Positions 1-6,754 of a stretch of DNA of 12,611 nucleotides are shown piece after piece. Position 1 is the first letter of the stretch; each line of letters starts with the position of its first letter. Source of the stretch: Nitratifractor sp. (lineage in GTDB: Bacteria > Campylobacterota > Campylobacteria > Campylobacterales > Sulfurovaceae); NCBI GenBank assembly GCA_024762845.1, contig JANTGQ010000022.1, positions 1 through 12,611 on the forward strand, in the 5' to 3' direction. The position numbers and the translations under genes are program-made. Below the pieces are notes generated by a model, which was not told where the DNA came from, did not search any database, and worked only from the letters and a program-made list of their open reading frames with translations.

Positions 1-1244
1 CTCTCTTTTAATTCGTCTCTTGTAAGTTCGAATAGATCTTCGTTAAATGGTCCTACTAAATCATAACCACCCTTTTCGATACCATCAAGACCTGCAATCA
101 TAAGTACAGCAAATGCTAGGTATGGGCAAGAAGTACTATCTGGGAATCTTGTTTCAATTCTCGTAGCTTTTTCACCAGCACCATATGGAATACGACAAGC
201 TGCTGATCTGTTTTGGCTAGAGTAAGTCAAAATTCTTGGAGCTTCGAAACCTGGTAGTAGTCTTTTAAATGAGTTAGTTGAAGGGTTAGTAAACGCTGCA
301 ACCGCCTCTTTGTGTGCAAAAATACCACTTAGGTAATCTAATGCAGTTTTACTTAGGTTTGCATACTCACCCTCTGCGAAGAATAGGTTTTTACCATCTT
401 TCCATAGAGATTGGTGAACGTGCATACCGTTACCGTTATCGTTATAGATTGGTTTTGGCATAAATGTTGCAGTTTTACCATTTAAGTGTGCAACCATTTT
501 TACAACATATTTATACTTTTGTACATTATCAGCAGCTGTGATGATATCGCTAAATACAATTCCGATTTCGTGCTGACCCTGTGCAACTTCGTGGTGACCT
601 AGAACAACTTCTAAACCAACTTCTTCTAAGATTTGCATCATTTCTGCTCTTAAATCTACACCGCTATCAGTAGGCATAGTTGGGAAATAACCACCTTTAA
701 TTCTTGGTCTGTGACCCATGTTACCCATGTCGTCATACTCAGCATCATCAGCCCAGTGACCTTCGTCTGTATCTACTCTAAAGTATTGCTCATTATCTTT
801 GTCTTTAATGATAACATTATCGAAAATAAAGAACTCATTTTCTGGTCCAAAGTATGCTGCATCTGCTATACCTTTCTCTTCAAGTGCTTTAAGTGCTTTT
901 TTTGCAATACTTCTTGGGCATTTTTCATAAAGCTCATTTTTGTAGATATCATAAACATCACAAATTACTACAACTGTAGAATCAGCAGTAAATGGATCTA
1001 AGAATGCACTCTCTACATCTGGTTTTAAAAGCATATCAGATTCGTTAATTGGCTGCCAATTTTCGATTGAACTACCATCAAACGGTAAACCATGCTCTAA
1101 GTTCTCTGCAGATACTGCACTCATTCTATAAGAAATATGGTGCCATGCACCTTTGATATCTGTAAATCTAAAATCTACAAACTCTACTTCGTTCTCTTCG
1201 CAGAATTTAAAAAATTCATCTACGTTGTTTACAAATTTACCCAT
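1..1244 (-). CDS. glnA: Type I glutamine synthetase, C-terminus cut by window edge
   Basis: This enzyme condenses glutamate and ammonia to glutamine using ATP and is the main entry point of ammonia in the cytoplasm. The first 414 codons are present; the last 55 or so residues lie outside the window. Visible family landmarks are FDGSSI near the N-terminus, a GPENEFF metal-site segment, KGGYFPT, GHHEVAQGQHE, the ATP-binding stretch NDNGNGMHVHQSLW, and NPSTNSFKRLLPGFEAP. The EGHW...KGGYFPT insertion fits the GSI-beta subclass. At the position of the adenylylated Tyr of enteric enzymes (Tyr397 in E. coli) the sequence reads NEDLFELT, so the residue is Phe (Phe405, bases 30-32). The ATG at 1242-1244 has AGGAG five bases upstream. 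A TATAAT lies upstream on this strand. The preceding gene on the strand is a PHP phosphatase 73 bases away, so read-through is possible but a local promoter is likely. Confidence 0.97.
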   Translation of the reverse strand, partial: MGKFVNNVDEFFKFCEENEVEFVDFRFTDIKGAWHHISYRMSAVSAENLEHGLPFDGSSIENWQPINESDMLLKPDVESAFLDPFTADSTVVVICDVYDIYKNELYEKCPRSIAKKALKALEEKGIADAAYFGPENEFFIFDNVIIKDKDNEQYFRVDTDEGHWADDAEYDDMGNMGHRPRIKGGYFPTMPTDSGVDLRAEMMQILEEVGLEVVLGHHEVAQGQHEIGIVFSDIITAADNVQKYKYVVKMVAHLNGKTATFMPKPIYNDNGNGMHVHQSLWKDGKNLFFAEGEYANLSKTALDYLSGIFAHKEAVAAFTNPSTNSFKRLLPGFEAPRILTYSSQNRSAACRIPYGAGEKATRIETRFPDSTSCPYLAFAVLMIAGLDGIEKGGYDLVGPFNEDLFELTRDELKE

Positions 1245-1276
1245 TGTTGCTCCTAATTAAAAATTAATACAGCAAT

Positions 1277-1282
1277 ATTATA
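1277..1282 (-). promoter_or_regulatory. Probable -10 element of the glnA promoter
   Basis: On the minus strand this is a perfect TATAAT, 32 bases upstream of the glnA ATG, preceded by an A-rich run with no recognisable -35. This is typical of Campylobacterota sigma-70 promoters. The predicted start of transcription is near 1270, giving a leader of about 26 bases that carries the AGGAG ribosome binding site at 1250-1254. Confidence 0.6.
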
Positions 1283-1317
1283 CCTTTTTTTCGACTTGAA
1301 AGATGTTGAAAGTGTGA

Positions 1318-2097
1318 TTAAAATTTATGCAATTGTCTCTCTTTGTCCTTATATGACACAGATTGATTGTATCCAACCTCTCTTGCCAGCTCTGTTGCCT
1401 CTTTGTATGCAAAGCCAATATCTGCCACTTTGTGTGCATCTGAGCCAAATGTTATGGGAATATCCAGGGCATAACACTCTTGAAGTAACGCTTTGCTCGG
1501 ATAGAGCTCTTTTACCGGTTTGCGCAAACCCGCGGCGTTAATCTCTACAGCCATACCGGAGTTTTTAATTGCTTTTAATGCACTTTTCGCAATGACTCTT
1601 ATATCTTTTTTTGGTCGAAAGTTAAATATTTTCATTAAATCAAGATGCCCGACTATATTATAGTAGCCCGATTTTGCCATCTGCTCTATGGCGTCAAAAT
1701 ACTCTTGCCAAATTTGGTCGAGGTCTCTGTTTTTAAATTCTCCTATAAACTCTGGATTATCAAAACCCCACTTATCTATAAAGTGAACAGAGCCTATAAG
1801 GTAGTCTACTTTTGCATCTAATACACGTTTGTCGAGGTAGTTTGGTAACCAGTCGGCTTCGTACCCTAAGCGGATATCTATTTTCTCTTTAAACTCATCT
1901 CTTAAGTTTAGAATTAACTCTTCGTACTCTTGCATCTGATCAAAAGACATACAGAAAGAGCTGTCAAAGCTGTTTGGTGCATGGTCGCTAAAGCCGTAGA
2001 TATCGATACCTTGTTTAATTGCTTCTTGAATATACTCTCTTGGTTCGCCAACTGCATGTTTGCATAGTGGGGTGTGGTTGTGTAGATCTACTCGCAT
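1318..2097 (-). CDS. hisJ: PHP-family histidinol-phosphatase-like hydrolase
   Basis: This is a 259-residue PHP-domain phosphoesterase of the HisJ/HisK type. Characterised family members hydrolyse histidinol phosphate in the penultimate steps of histidine synthesis using a multinuclear metal centre in a TIM barrel. Metal-ligand motifs are visible in order: DLHNHTPLCKHA (His6, His8, His14), GFSDHAP (Asp38, His39), GYEADW (Glu80), GSVHF (His105), VGHLDL (His151) and FGSDAHK (Asp220, His222). All expected ligands are present and the length is normal. It lies 73 bases upstream of glnA on the same strand and diverges from the U32 gene. Other Campylobacterota carry an unrelated bifunctional HisB phosphatase, so the substrate here could be something other than histidinol phosphate; family membership is much surer than substrate. 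The ATG start has only a weak GAGAG-type ribosome binding site. Confidence 0.85.
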   Translation of the reverse strand: MRVDLHNHTPLCKHAVGEPREYIQEAIKQGIDIYGFSDHAPNSFDSSFCMSFDQMQEYEELILNLRDEFKEKIDIRLGYEADWLPNYLDKRVLDAKVDYLIGSVHFIDKWGFDNPEFIGEFKNRDLDQIWQEYFDAIEQMAKSGYYNIVGHLDLMKIFNFRPKKDIRVIAKSALKAIKNSGMAVEINAAGLRKPVKELYPSKALLQECYALDIPITFGSDAHKVADIGFAYKEATELAREVGYNQSVSYKDKERQLHKF

Positions 2098-2129
2098 CTT
2101 TGCTCTCTTTTTATTGGTTTACGGACTTT

Positions 2130-2139
2130 ATTATATAAT
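2130..2139. promoter_or_regulatory. Symmetric -10 element in the hisJ / U32 divergent region
   Basis: The ten bases ATTATATAAT are a perfect palindrome. They contain TATAAT on the plus strand (2134-2139) and on the minus strand (2130-2135). The plus start would be near 2146, leaving an 82-base leader before the U32 gene; the minus start would be near 2123, leaving about 26 bases before hisJ. No clear -35 is visible in either direction, as is usual in this phylum. A second minus-strand TATAAT (2161-2166) could also serve hisJ. Confidence 0.5.
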
Positions 2140-2165
2140 CCGTGTTGAACTTTTACTGCAATTAT

Positions 2166-2211
2166 AGTAAAATTTTGAAAATTTACTCTAGACTTTCTAT
2201 AGAACCTAGAG
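2166..2211 (+). promoter_or_regulatory. Adjacent dyads in the U32 gene leader (possible operator or RNA hairpins)
   Basis: Two inverted repeats sit side by side just upstream of the ribosome binding site. The first is AGTAAA (2166-2171) with TTTACT (2182-2187). The second is CTCTAG (2186-2191) with CTAGAG (2206-2211), enclosing the perfect 10-base palindrome TTCTATAGAA (2195-2204). The GGAG ribosome binding site at 2219-2222 follows 8 bases later. They could be a repressor-binding site or alternative RNA stems; the sequence alone does not decide. Confidence 0.35.
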
Positions 2212-2227
2212 ATACGATGGAGATTTA

Positions 2228-3565
2228 TTGCAAGAAAATAGAGTAGAACTACTAGCACCCGCTGGAAATTTAGAGAAGCTAAAGATTGCTTTTAACTACG
2301 GTGCTGACGCGGTATATGGAAGTACAAGTACATTCTCGTTACGAATACGCTCTGGCAAAGAGTTTGATATGGACTCGTATGCACAGGGGATAGAGTATGC
2401 ACACTCTTTGGGGAAAAAGGTATATGCGACGGTAAACTCTTTTCCTTTTAATTCGCAGATGAAGCTTTACGAAAACCATATAGCCAAGATTGCAGAGCTC
2501 TCTCCTGATGCTTTGATTGTCTCTAGCCCGGGTGTTGTAAAGATAGCAGCTAAAATTGCGCCCGATATTCCTATACACCTCTCGACTCAGGCAAATGTGA
2601 TGAACGCTATGGATGCAGAGGTATACTACGATTTGGGAGTAAAGCGGATAATTACCGCGCGTGAGATTAGCTTAAAAGATTGCGAGGCGATAAAGAGTCA
2701 TCTACCAGACTTGGAGTTAGAGGTTTTTGTACATGGCTCTATGTGTTTTGCCTATTCGGGACGATGTTTGGTGTCGGCACTGCAGACCGGGCGTGTGCCA
2801 AATAGAGGGAGTTGCGCCAATGATTGCCGCTTTCCTTATGAGATTTATGCACATAACCCAGAGAGTGGCACAACATTCCGCCTTGACGAAGAGGAGGAGG
2901 TTGGTACTTACATTATGAATGCCAAAGATATGAATATGGCGTCACATATAGATGAGATACTAAAAAGCGGGGTTATTGACTCTTTAAAGATAGAGGGGCG
3001 TACCAAGTCGCCATACTACGCAGGTGTAGTAACAAAAGCATACAGGCACGCAATAGATGACTTTTATGCAGGCAACTTTGAGGCAAGTAGATACCAAGAG
3101 GAGTTAAATACTACACAAAACAGAGGATTTACTGATGCCTATTTAGTTAGTCGTCCCTTTGAGAAGAACGATACCCAATCGCACAGCTTCTCTATACAGT
3201 ATGGAACACATCAGGTAGCCGGCTTGGTTGGCGAAGATGGTTTGGGGTGGAAGTGTAAAGATAAAACCTGTATTGGTGATAGAGTCGAGATTGTATTGCC
3301 AGTTGGCGCAAAGCTAGAGGCTGTGGATAATGAGTATGGAAGAGTCTATCTTGTAGATAACAAGTGGTGGCTAGAGGTAAAGAAACTTATTAACTCTGAA
3401 GATAAAGAGTTAGAGTGTGTACACAGCGGTTATACAAAAGAGATACGCCTACCGACAAAGCTGCCAAGCTTTACAATTTTGCGTAGAGAGATAGCTGAGG
3501 CACTGGAGAAAAAAGGCTTAACGAGTGAATCTACACCTATGAGTTTAGAGCCTAGATGTGATTAA
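2228..3565 (+). CDS. U32-family protein, TrhP (YegQ)-like, probable tRNA hydroxylation factor
   Basis: This is a 445-residue member of the peptidase U32 / collagenase-like family. The closest characterised size class is E. coli TrhP (about 450 residues), needed for 5-hydroxyuridine at the tRNA wobble position. Annotated relatives in Helicobacter are called collagenase PrtC, a label that may be misleading. The N-terminus LLAPAGNLEKLKIAFNYGAD is typical. The U32 signature is intact (EVFVHGSMC..., residues 165-183), and Cys173, Cys180, Cys196 and Cys200 form a cluster like the Fe-S ligands reported for the U32 proteins UbiU and UbiV. LKIEGRTKSPYYA follows near residue 252. The start is TTG, supported by GGAG five bases upstream; the overlapping ATG at 2217 is out of frame. 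It opens the long plus-strand gene run and is 20 bases from purE. Family is certain; tRNA modification is inferred. Confidence 0.9.
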   Translation: MQENRVELLAPAGNLEKLKIAFNYGADAVYGSTSTFSLRIRSGKEFDMDSYAQGIEYAHSLGKKVYATVNSFPFNSQMKLYENHIAKIAELSPDALIVSSPGVVKIAAKIAPDIPIHLSTQANVMNAMDAEVYYDLGVKRIITAREISLKDCEAIKSHLPDLELEVFVHGSMCFAYSGRCLVSALQTGRVPNRGSCANDCRFPYEIYAHNPESGTTFRLDEEEEVGTYIMNAKDMNMASHIDEILKSGVIDSLKIEGRTKSPYYAGVVTKAYRHAIDDFYAGNFEASRYQEELNTTQNRGFTDAYLVSRPFEKNDTQSHSFSIQYGTHQVAGLVGEDGLGWKCKDKTCIGDRVEIVLPVGAKLEAVDNEYGRVYLVDNKWWLEVKKLINSEDKELECVHSGYTKEIRLPTKLPSFTILRREIAEALEKKGLTSESTPMSLEPRCD

Positions 3566-3585
3566 TAGATAAAAAGGAGAAGAGT

Positions 3586-4080
3586 ATGAAGTTTGTATCG
3601 ATTATAATGGGAAGCAAGAGCGATTATGAGGTAATGAAAGAGTGTGCAGATACATTCAAGAAGTTTGGTGTAGCGTATGAATTAATAATATCTTCGGCTC
3701 ACAGAAGCCCAGAGAGAACGAAAGAGTATATTAAGGTTTCTGAAGAGAAGGGCGCAAAGGTATTTATAGCCGCTGCAGGAATGGCAGCACACTTAGCTGG
3801 TGCAGTTGCAGCTGCAACAACAAAACCGGTACTTGGTGTACCTATGCAAAGCGGTCCTCTAGGTGGAGAAGATGCACTCTTTAGTACAGTTATGATGCCT
3901 TCTGGTATGCCTGTTGGTACATTGGCAATTGGGAAAGCTGGGGCAGTAAATGCTGCATATCTTGCAATTCAAATACTAGCTTTAGATGACGAAGAGCTAA
4001 AAGCGAAGCTACTGGAAGATAGAGTAAGCAAAGCGAAAAAAGTAGAGCTTGACTCTAGCGAAGTGGAAGTTATTTTATAA
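3586..4080 (+). CDS. purE: 5-(carboxyamino)imidazole ribonucleotide mutase (PurE, class I)
   Basis: PurE converts N5-CAIR to CAIR in de novo purine synthesis, normally after PurK, which is not in this window. The 164-residue length matches bacterial class I PurE. Diagnostic motifs are MGSKSDYEVM at residues 8-17 (phosphate and ribose binding), SAHRSPERT with the catalytic His39, AAGMAAHLAGAVAA, GVPMQSGPLGGEDAL and MMPSGMPVGTLAIG. AGGAG just upstream of the ATG is a good ribosome binding site. It sits between the U32 gene and a glutaredoxin with short gaps, so it is probably co-transcribed; no dedicated purine-responsive element is evident. Its presence argues for a purine-prototrophic, free-living lifestyle, since Helicobacter pylori lacks this pathway. 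That ecological reading is inference. Confidence 0.97.
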   Translation: MKFVSIIMGSKSDYEVMKECADTFKKFGVAYELIISSAHRSPERTKEYIKVSEEKGAKVFIAAAGMAAHLAGAVAAATTKPVLGVPMQSGPLGGEDALFSTVMMPSGMPVGTLAIGKAGAVNAAYLAIQILALDDEELKAKLLEDRVSKAKKVELDSSEVEVIL

Positions 4081-4124
4081 TATATCAAAACAGAAGATAG
4101 TTATAAAAGGAAAAGGAGTTTAAA

Positions 4125-4385
4125 ATGTCAGAAAAGAAGAGACAAAAAAATGTTGTTCTATTTACATCGCCATCTTGCATATGGTGTACAAGAGCAAAAA
4201 ACTACTTTAAGAAACAGGGTATTAAGTTTAAAACTATCGATGTCAGCAAAGATAAAAGAGCCGCAAGAGACTGTATTAGCAACGGCTGCCGTGGGGTGCC
4301 AGTAGTGCTTATTGGAACACAGTGGATATGTGGATTTGACCAGACAAAGATAGATAGGGCTTTGGGTTTAAAGAGCACAAAATAA
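4125..4385 (+). CDS. Glutaredoxin-family thiol oxidoreductase
   Basis: This 86-residue protein has a single thioredoxin fold of the glutaredoxin/NrdH size class. It begins with a basic tail (MSEKKRQK), followed by the beta strand VVLFTSPS and a CIWC active site (Cys18, Cys21). The conserved cis-proline is in GVPVVLIG (Pro59) and a GF motif follows near residue 70. The protein is expected to be cytoplasmic, since no signal peptide is present. Three further cysteines (Cys50, Cys55, Cys69) are unusual for so short a glutaredoxin, and Cys50/Cys55 could form a second redox or structural pair. The CIWC centre differs from the classical CPYC, so the glutathione preference cannot be predicted. A strong AAGGAG precedes the ATG. 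The gene lies between purE (44-base gap) and glyQ (15-base gap). Confidence 0.88.
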   Translation: MSEKKRQKNVVLFTSPSCIWCTRAKNYFKKQGIKFKTIDVSKDKRAARDCISNGCRGVPVVLIGTQWICGFDQTKIDRALGLKSTK

Positions 4386-4400
4386 AGTAAAAGGAAAAGA

Positions 4401-5282
4401 GTGATTACATTTAGCGAACTACTACTAAAGCTGCAAGAGTTTTGGATGAGAGAGGGGTGTAATATTGTACAGCCTTATGATATACCGGCGGGGGCTGGGA
4501 CGTTCCATCCGGCTACTCTGCTTAGAAGTCTTGACAGTACGCCTTGGTCGGCTGCGTATGTGGCTCCGAGTCGTCGCCCGACAGATGGGAGATATGGAGA
4601 GAACCCCAATAGACTTGGGGCGTATTATCAGTTTCAGGCGCTTATTAAGCCAAGTCCGGACAATATACAAGAGTTGTATCTAAAGTCTTTGGAGTACTTG
4701 GGGCTCGATTTAAAGTCGCACGATATCCGATTTGTAGAGGACAACTGGGAGTCCCCGACTCTAGGAGCCTGGGGGCTTGGTTGGGAAGTTTGGCTGGATG
4801 GAATGGAAGTTACCCAATTTACATACTTTCAGCAAGTTGGCGGGGTTGCGTGTGACCCTGTAGCTGTAGAGGTTACCTATGGTACGGAGCGTTTGGCTAT
4901 GTATCTGCAGGGTGTTGAGAGCGTTTATGATATTATCTGGAACAAAAATGAACAGGGTGTTACTACGTACGCAGATGTACATAAAGAGAGTGAGTATGAG
5001 TTTAGTAAGTACCACTTTGAAGTAGCTGATACGCAGATGCTCTTTGAGCATTTTGAAGATGCAAGCAGTGAGTGTAAACGCTGTTTGGAAGCAGAGTTGC
5101 CATTGCCTGCGTATGACCAGTGTATGATTGCCAGTCATACATTTAATGTGCTTGATGCAAGAAAAGCAATCTCTCAGGCGCAGAGACAAAACTATATATT
5201 AAGAGTTAGAGAACTCTCTGTAGGTTGCGCGAAGCTCTATAAAGCGCAAGAGGCCAAGCGACTAGAAAGAGTAAAAGCATAG
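4401..5282 (+). CDS. glyQ: Glycine--tRNA ligase alpha subunit
   Basis: This is the catalytic-core subunit of the alpha2-beta2 bacterial glycyl-tRNA synthetase, which charges tRNA-Gly; the beta subunit gene glyS is not in this window. The 293-residue length is normal. The N-terminus MITFSELLLKLQEFWMREGC followed by IVQPYDIPAGAGTFHPATLLR is almost diagnostic. Further on, AAYVAPSRRPTDGRYGENPNR, YQFQALIKPSP, GWEVWLDGMEVTQFTYFQQ and ATP-site segments such as VTYGTERLAMYLQG are all intact. The start codon is GTG with AAGGA five bases upstream. The stop codon is followed immediately, without a single spacer base, by the ATG of the Nif3/DUF34 gene, implying translational coupling. The separation of glyQ from glyS and its linkage to the DUF34 and zinc-ribbon genes is a Campylobacterota arrangement. 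Confidence 0.98.
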   Translation: MITFSELLLKLQEFWMREGCNIVQPYDIPAGAGTFHPATLLRSLDSTPWSAAYVAPSRRPTDGRYGENPNRLGAYYQFQALIKPSPDNIQELYLKSLEYLGLDLKSHDIRFVEDNWESPTLGAWGLGWEVWLDGMEVTQFTYFQQVGGVACDPVAVEVTYGTERLAMYLQGVESVYDIIWNKNEQGVTTYADVHKESEYEFSKYHFEVADTQMLFEHFEDASSECKRCLEAELPLPAYDQCMIASHTFNVLDARKAISQAQRQNYILRVRELSVGCAKLYKAQEAKRLERVKA

Positions 5283-6014
5283 ATGAAGCTGCAGGAGATA
5301 TATGCAACTCTTAATGAGATAAGCCCATTTGAACTGCAGGAGAAGTGGGATAACAGCGGTTTGCTTGTGGGCAATATGCAAAGTGATATAGAAGAGATTG
5401 TACTCTCTTTGGATATAGATGAAGAGTTGATAGCAAATGCAAAAGAGGGAACACTCTTTATTGTGCACCATCCACTTATTTTTTCTAAACTTGCTGCGCT
5501 TAATTTTGTATACTATCCTGCAAATCTGCTTGCACAAATGGTAAAAAAAGATATATCACTCATAGCCATGCATACAAACTTTGACAAGACGCATCTGAAC
5601 AAATATGTATTTGAAGAGGTATTGGGTTTAGAGTTAGAGAGCCAGAGCGATTTTATCTGTGCTACTGGTAAAAGGTTTAAGAGCAAAGATATATTGGCAC
5701 TTTTGGGTGAGAAACTCTCTTTGGATTGTTGCAGAGTTGTTAATTATAAAGATGAGGTAGAAGGCATCTCTTTAACGACCGGTGCTGGTGCTAGTTTGAT
5801 CGAGAGTGTAGAGACAGAGTGCTTTTTAACTGGTGATATAAAGTATCACGATGCGATGAAAGCGATGAGCGAGAATAAGATGCTAATCGATATTGGGCAC
5901 TTTGAAAGTGAGCAGTTTTTTGTAGATGTAATGTTTGATTTATTAAACTCTATGCCAATTTCGGTTATAATTGCACAATCGAAAAATCCATTTGAAACTT
6001 TTTCTATAAAATAA
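5283..6014 (+). CDS. Nif3/DUF34 family dinuclear-metal protein
   Basis: This is a 243-residue member of the Nif3-like (DUF34, E. coli YbgI) family, often auto-annotated as GTP cyclohydrolase 1 type 2. The family has a dinuclear metal site and a still debated function, with proposals around metal homeostasis and nucleotide chemistry. Visible features are WDNSGLLVG (residues 22-30), VHHPLIF with metal ligands His62 and His63, HTNFDKT with His97 and Asp101, and the C-terminal GHFESE with His206 and Glu210, so the metal set is complete. It is the short form without the middle CutA1-like insertion. It abuts glyQ with no spacer and is followed after 10 bases by the zinc-ribbon gene. I am sure of the family and unsure of the reaction. 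Confidence 0.9.
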   Translation: MKLQEIYATLNEISPFELQEKWDNSGLLVGNMQSDIEEIVLSLDIDEELIANAKEGTLFIVHHPLIFSKLAALNFVYYPANLLAQMVKKDISLIAMHTNFDKTHLNKYVFEEVLGLELESQSDFICATGKRFKSKDILALLGEKLSLDCCRVVNYKDEVEGISLTTGAGASLIESVETECFLTGDIKYHDAMKAMSENKMLIDIGHFESEQFFVDVMFDLLNSMPISVIIAQSKNPFETFSIK

Positions 6015-6024
6015 AGGATAGATA

Positions 6025-6750
6025 TTGAACGCATACACCAAGGATTTAGTGAATTTGTCTAAAATCGACAGAGGACTAGATAGCTATACACCCCAAATTA
6101 ATGAAATTAATAAAAAAGTAACAGCCGCAGAGCAGAAAGTTCAAGAGTTTGAACAGAATAAAGAGGCAATAGCAGTAGATATTGAGAGTAACAATGATAA
6201 TATCAAGAGTTTTGAGATTCAAATTCAAGAGCTCAAAGATCAACTTGATTCTATAAAAAAGAAGCAACCACTTGTTAAGACAGAAAAAGAGGTTAGTTCA
6301 CTCTCTTCAGAAGAGCATATTGCAAAAGAGACACTTAGTTACAATAACGAAGAGATAGAGCGTTTAAATAAGATTAATGATGTAAAAAAAGCTGAACTAG
6401 AAGAGATAGAGAGTGGTTTGGAAGCAGCAACGCAGGAGCTCGAGAGTGTTCAGAATGAAGTAGCTCAAGAGCTTAAAAGTATAGAAGAGCAAAAGTCTTC
6501 TCTATACGAAAGTAGAGAAAAAGCAATTAATGAGATGGATCTTAAAATCCTGGCATTTTATGAGAAAATTAGAAAGTGGGCTGGTAATACAGCTGTAGTT
6601 AAAGTTGAAAACCAGGCATGTTATGGCTGCTATATGAAGATAAATGACAAAGCATACAGCGACCTGATTAAAGGTGAAGAGATTGTAACCTGCCCACACT
6701 GCGGTAGAGTGCTCTACCTCGAACAAAATAGCGAGAGTGCTGAGGCTTAA
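6025..6750 (+). CDS. Coiled-coil zinc-ribbon protein, HP0958 (FlgZ)-type
   Basis: This is a 241-residue protein with a long Glu/Lys/Gln-rich coiled-coil hairpin (roughly residues 15-175) and a C-terminal C4 zinc ribbon: CYGC (Cys199, Cys202) and CPHC (Cys223, Cys226). This architecture matches Helicobacter HP0958, reported to stabilise the sigma factor RpoN and to bind flaA mRNA, and the related chlamydial CdsZ. In this window no flagellar or rpoN gene is adjacent, so the flagellar role is inferred from homology only. The start is TTG, reading MNAYTKDLVNLSKID, a typical N-terminus. The ribosome binding site is AAAGGA (6013-6018), which overlaps the stop codon of the Nif3 gene. Its 3' end abuts or overlaps waaA, depending on the waaA start. 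Placement between Nif3 and waaA is the same as I recall in Helicobacter and Campylobacter. Confidence 0.88.
   Translation: MNAYTKDLVNLSKIDRGLDSYTPQINEINKKVTAAEQKVQEFEQNKEAIAVDIESNNDNIKSFEIQIQELKDQLDSIKKKQPLVKTEKEVSSLSSEEHIAKETLSYNNEEIERLNKINDVKKAELEEIESGLEAATQELESVQNEVAQELKSIEEQKSSLYESREKAINEMDLKILAFYEKIRKWAGNTAVVKVENQACYGCYMKINDKAYSDLIKGEEIVTCPHCGRVLYLEQNSESAEA
6742..6745 (+). promoter_or_regulatory. Ribosome binding site deciding the waaA start
   Basis: GAGG lies nine bases before the GTG at 6755 and inside the end of the preceding gene. The alternative GTG at 6737 has no usable Shine-Dalgarno at normal spacing. Confidence 0.45.
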
Positions 6751-6754
6751 TTTT

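Noticed and set aside
711..1001. Plus-strand open frame antisense to glnA
   Set aside because: The glnA reading frame is continuous and conserved across this stretch; the antisense product is a low-complexity Ile/Phe/Cys-rich shadow.
1296..1541. Plus-strand open frame overlapping the end of hisJ
   Set aside because: It is antisense to the conserved C-terminal FGSDAHK region of hisJ and has no ribosome binding site.
4761..5189. 142-codon open frame on the minus strand inside glyQ
   Set aside because: It lies wholly antisense to an unmistakable glyQ, has no ribosome binding site, and its product looks like no protein family.
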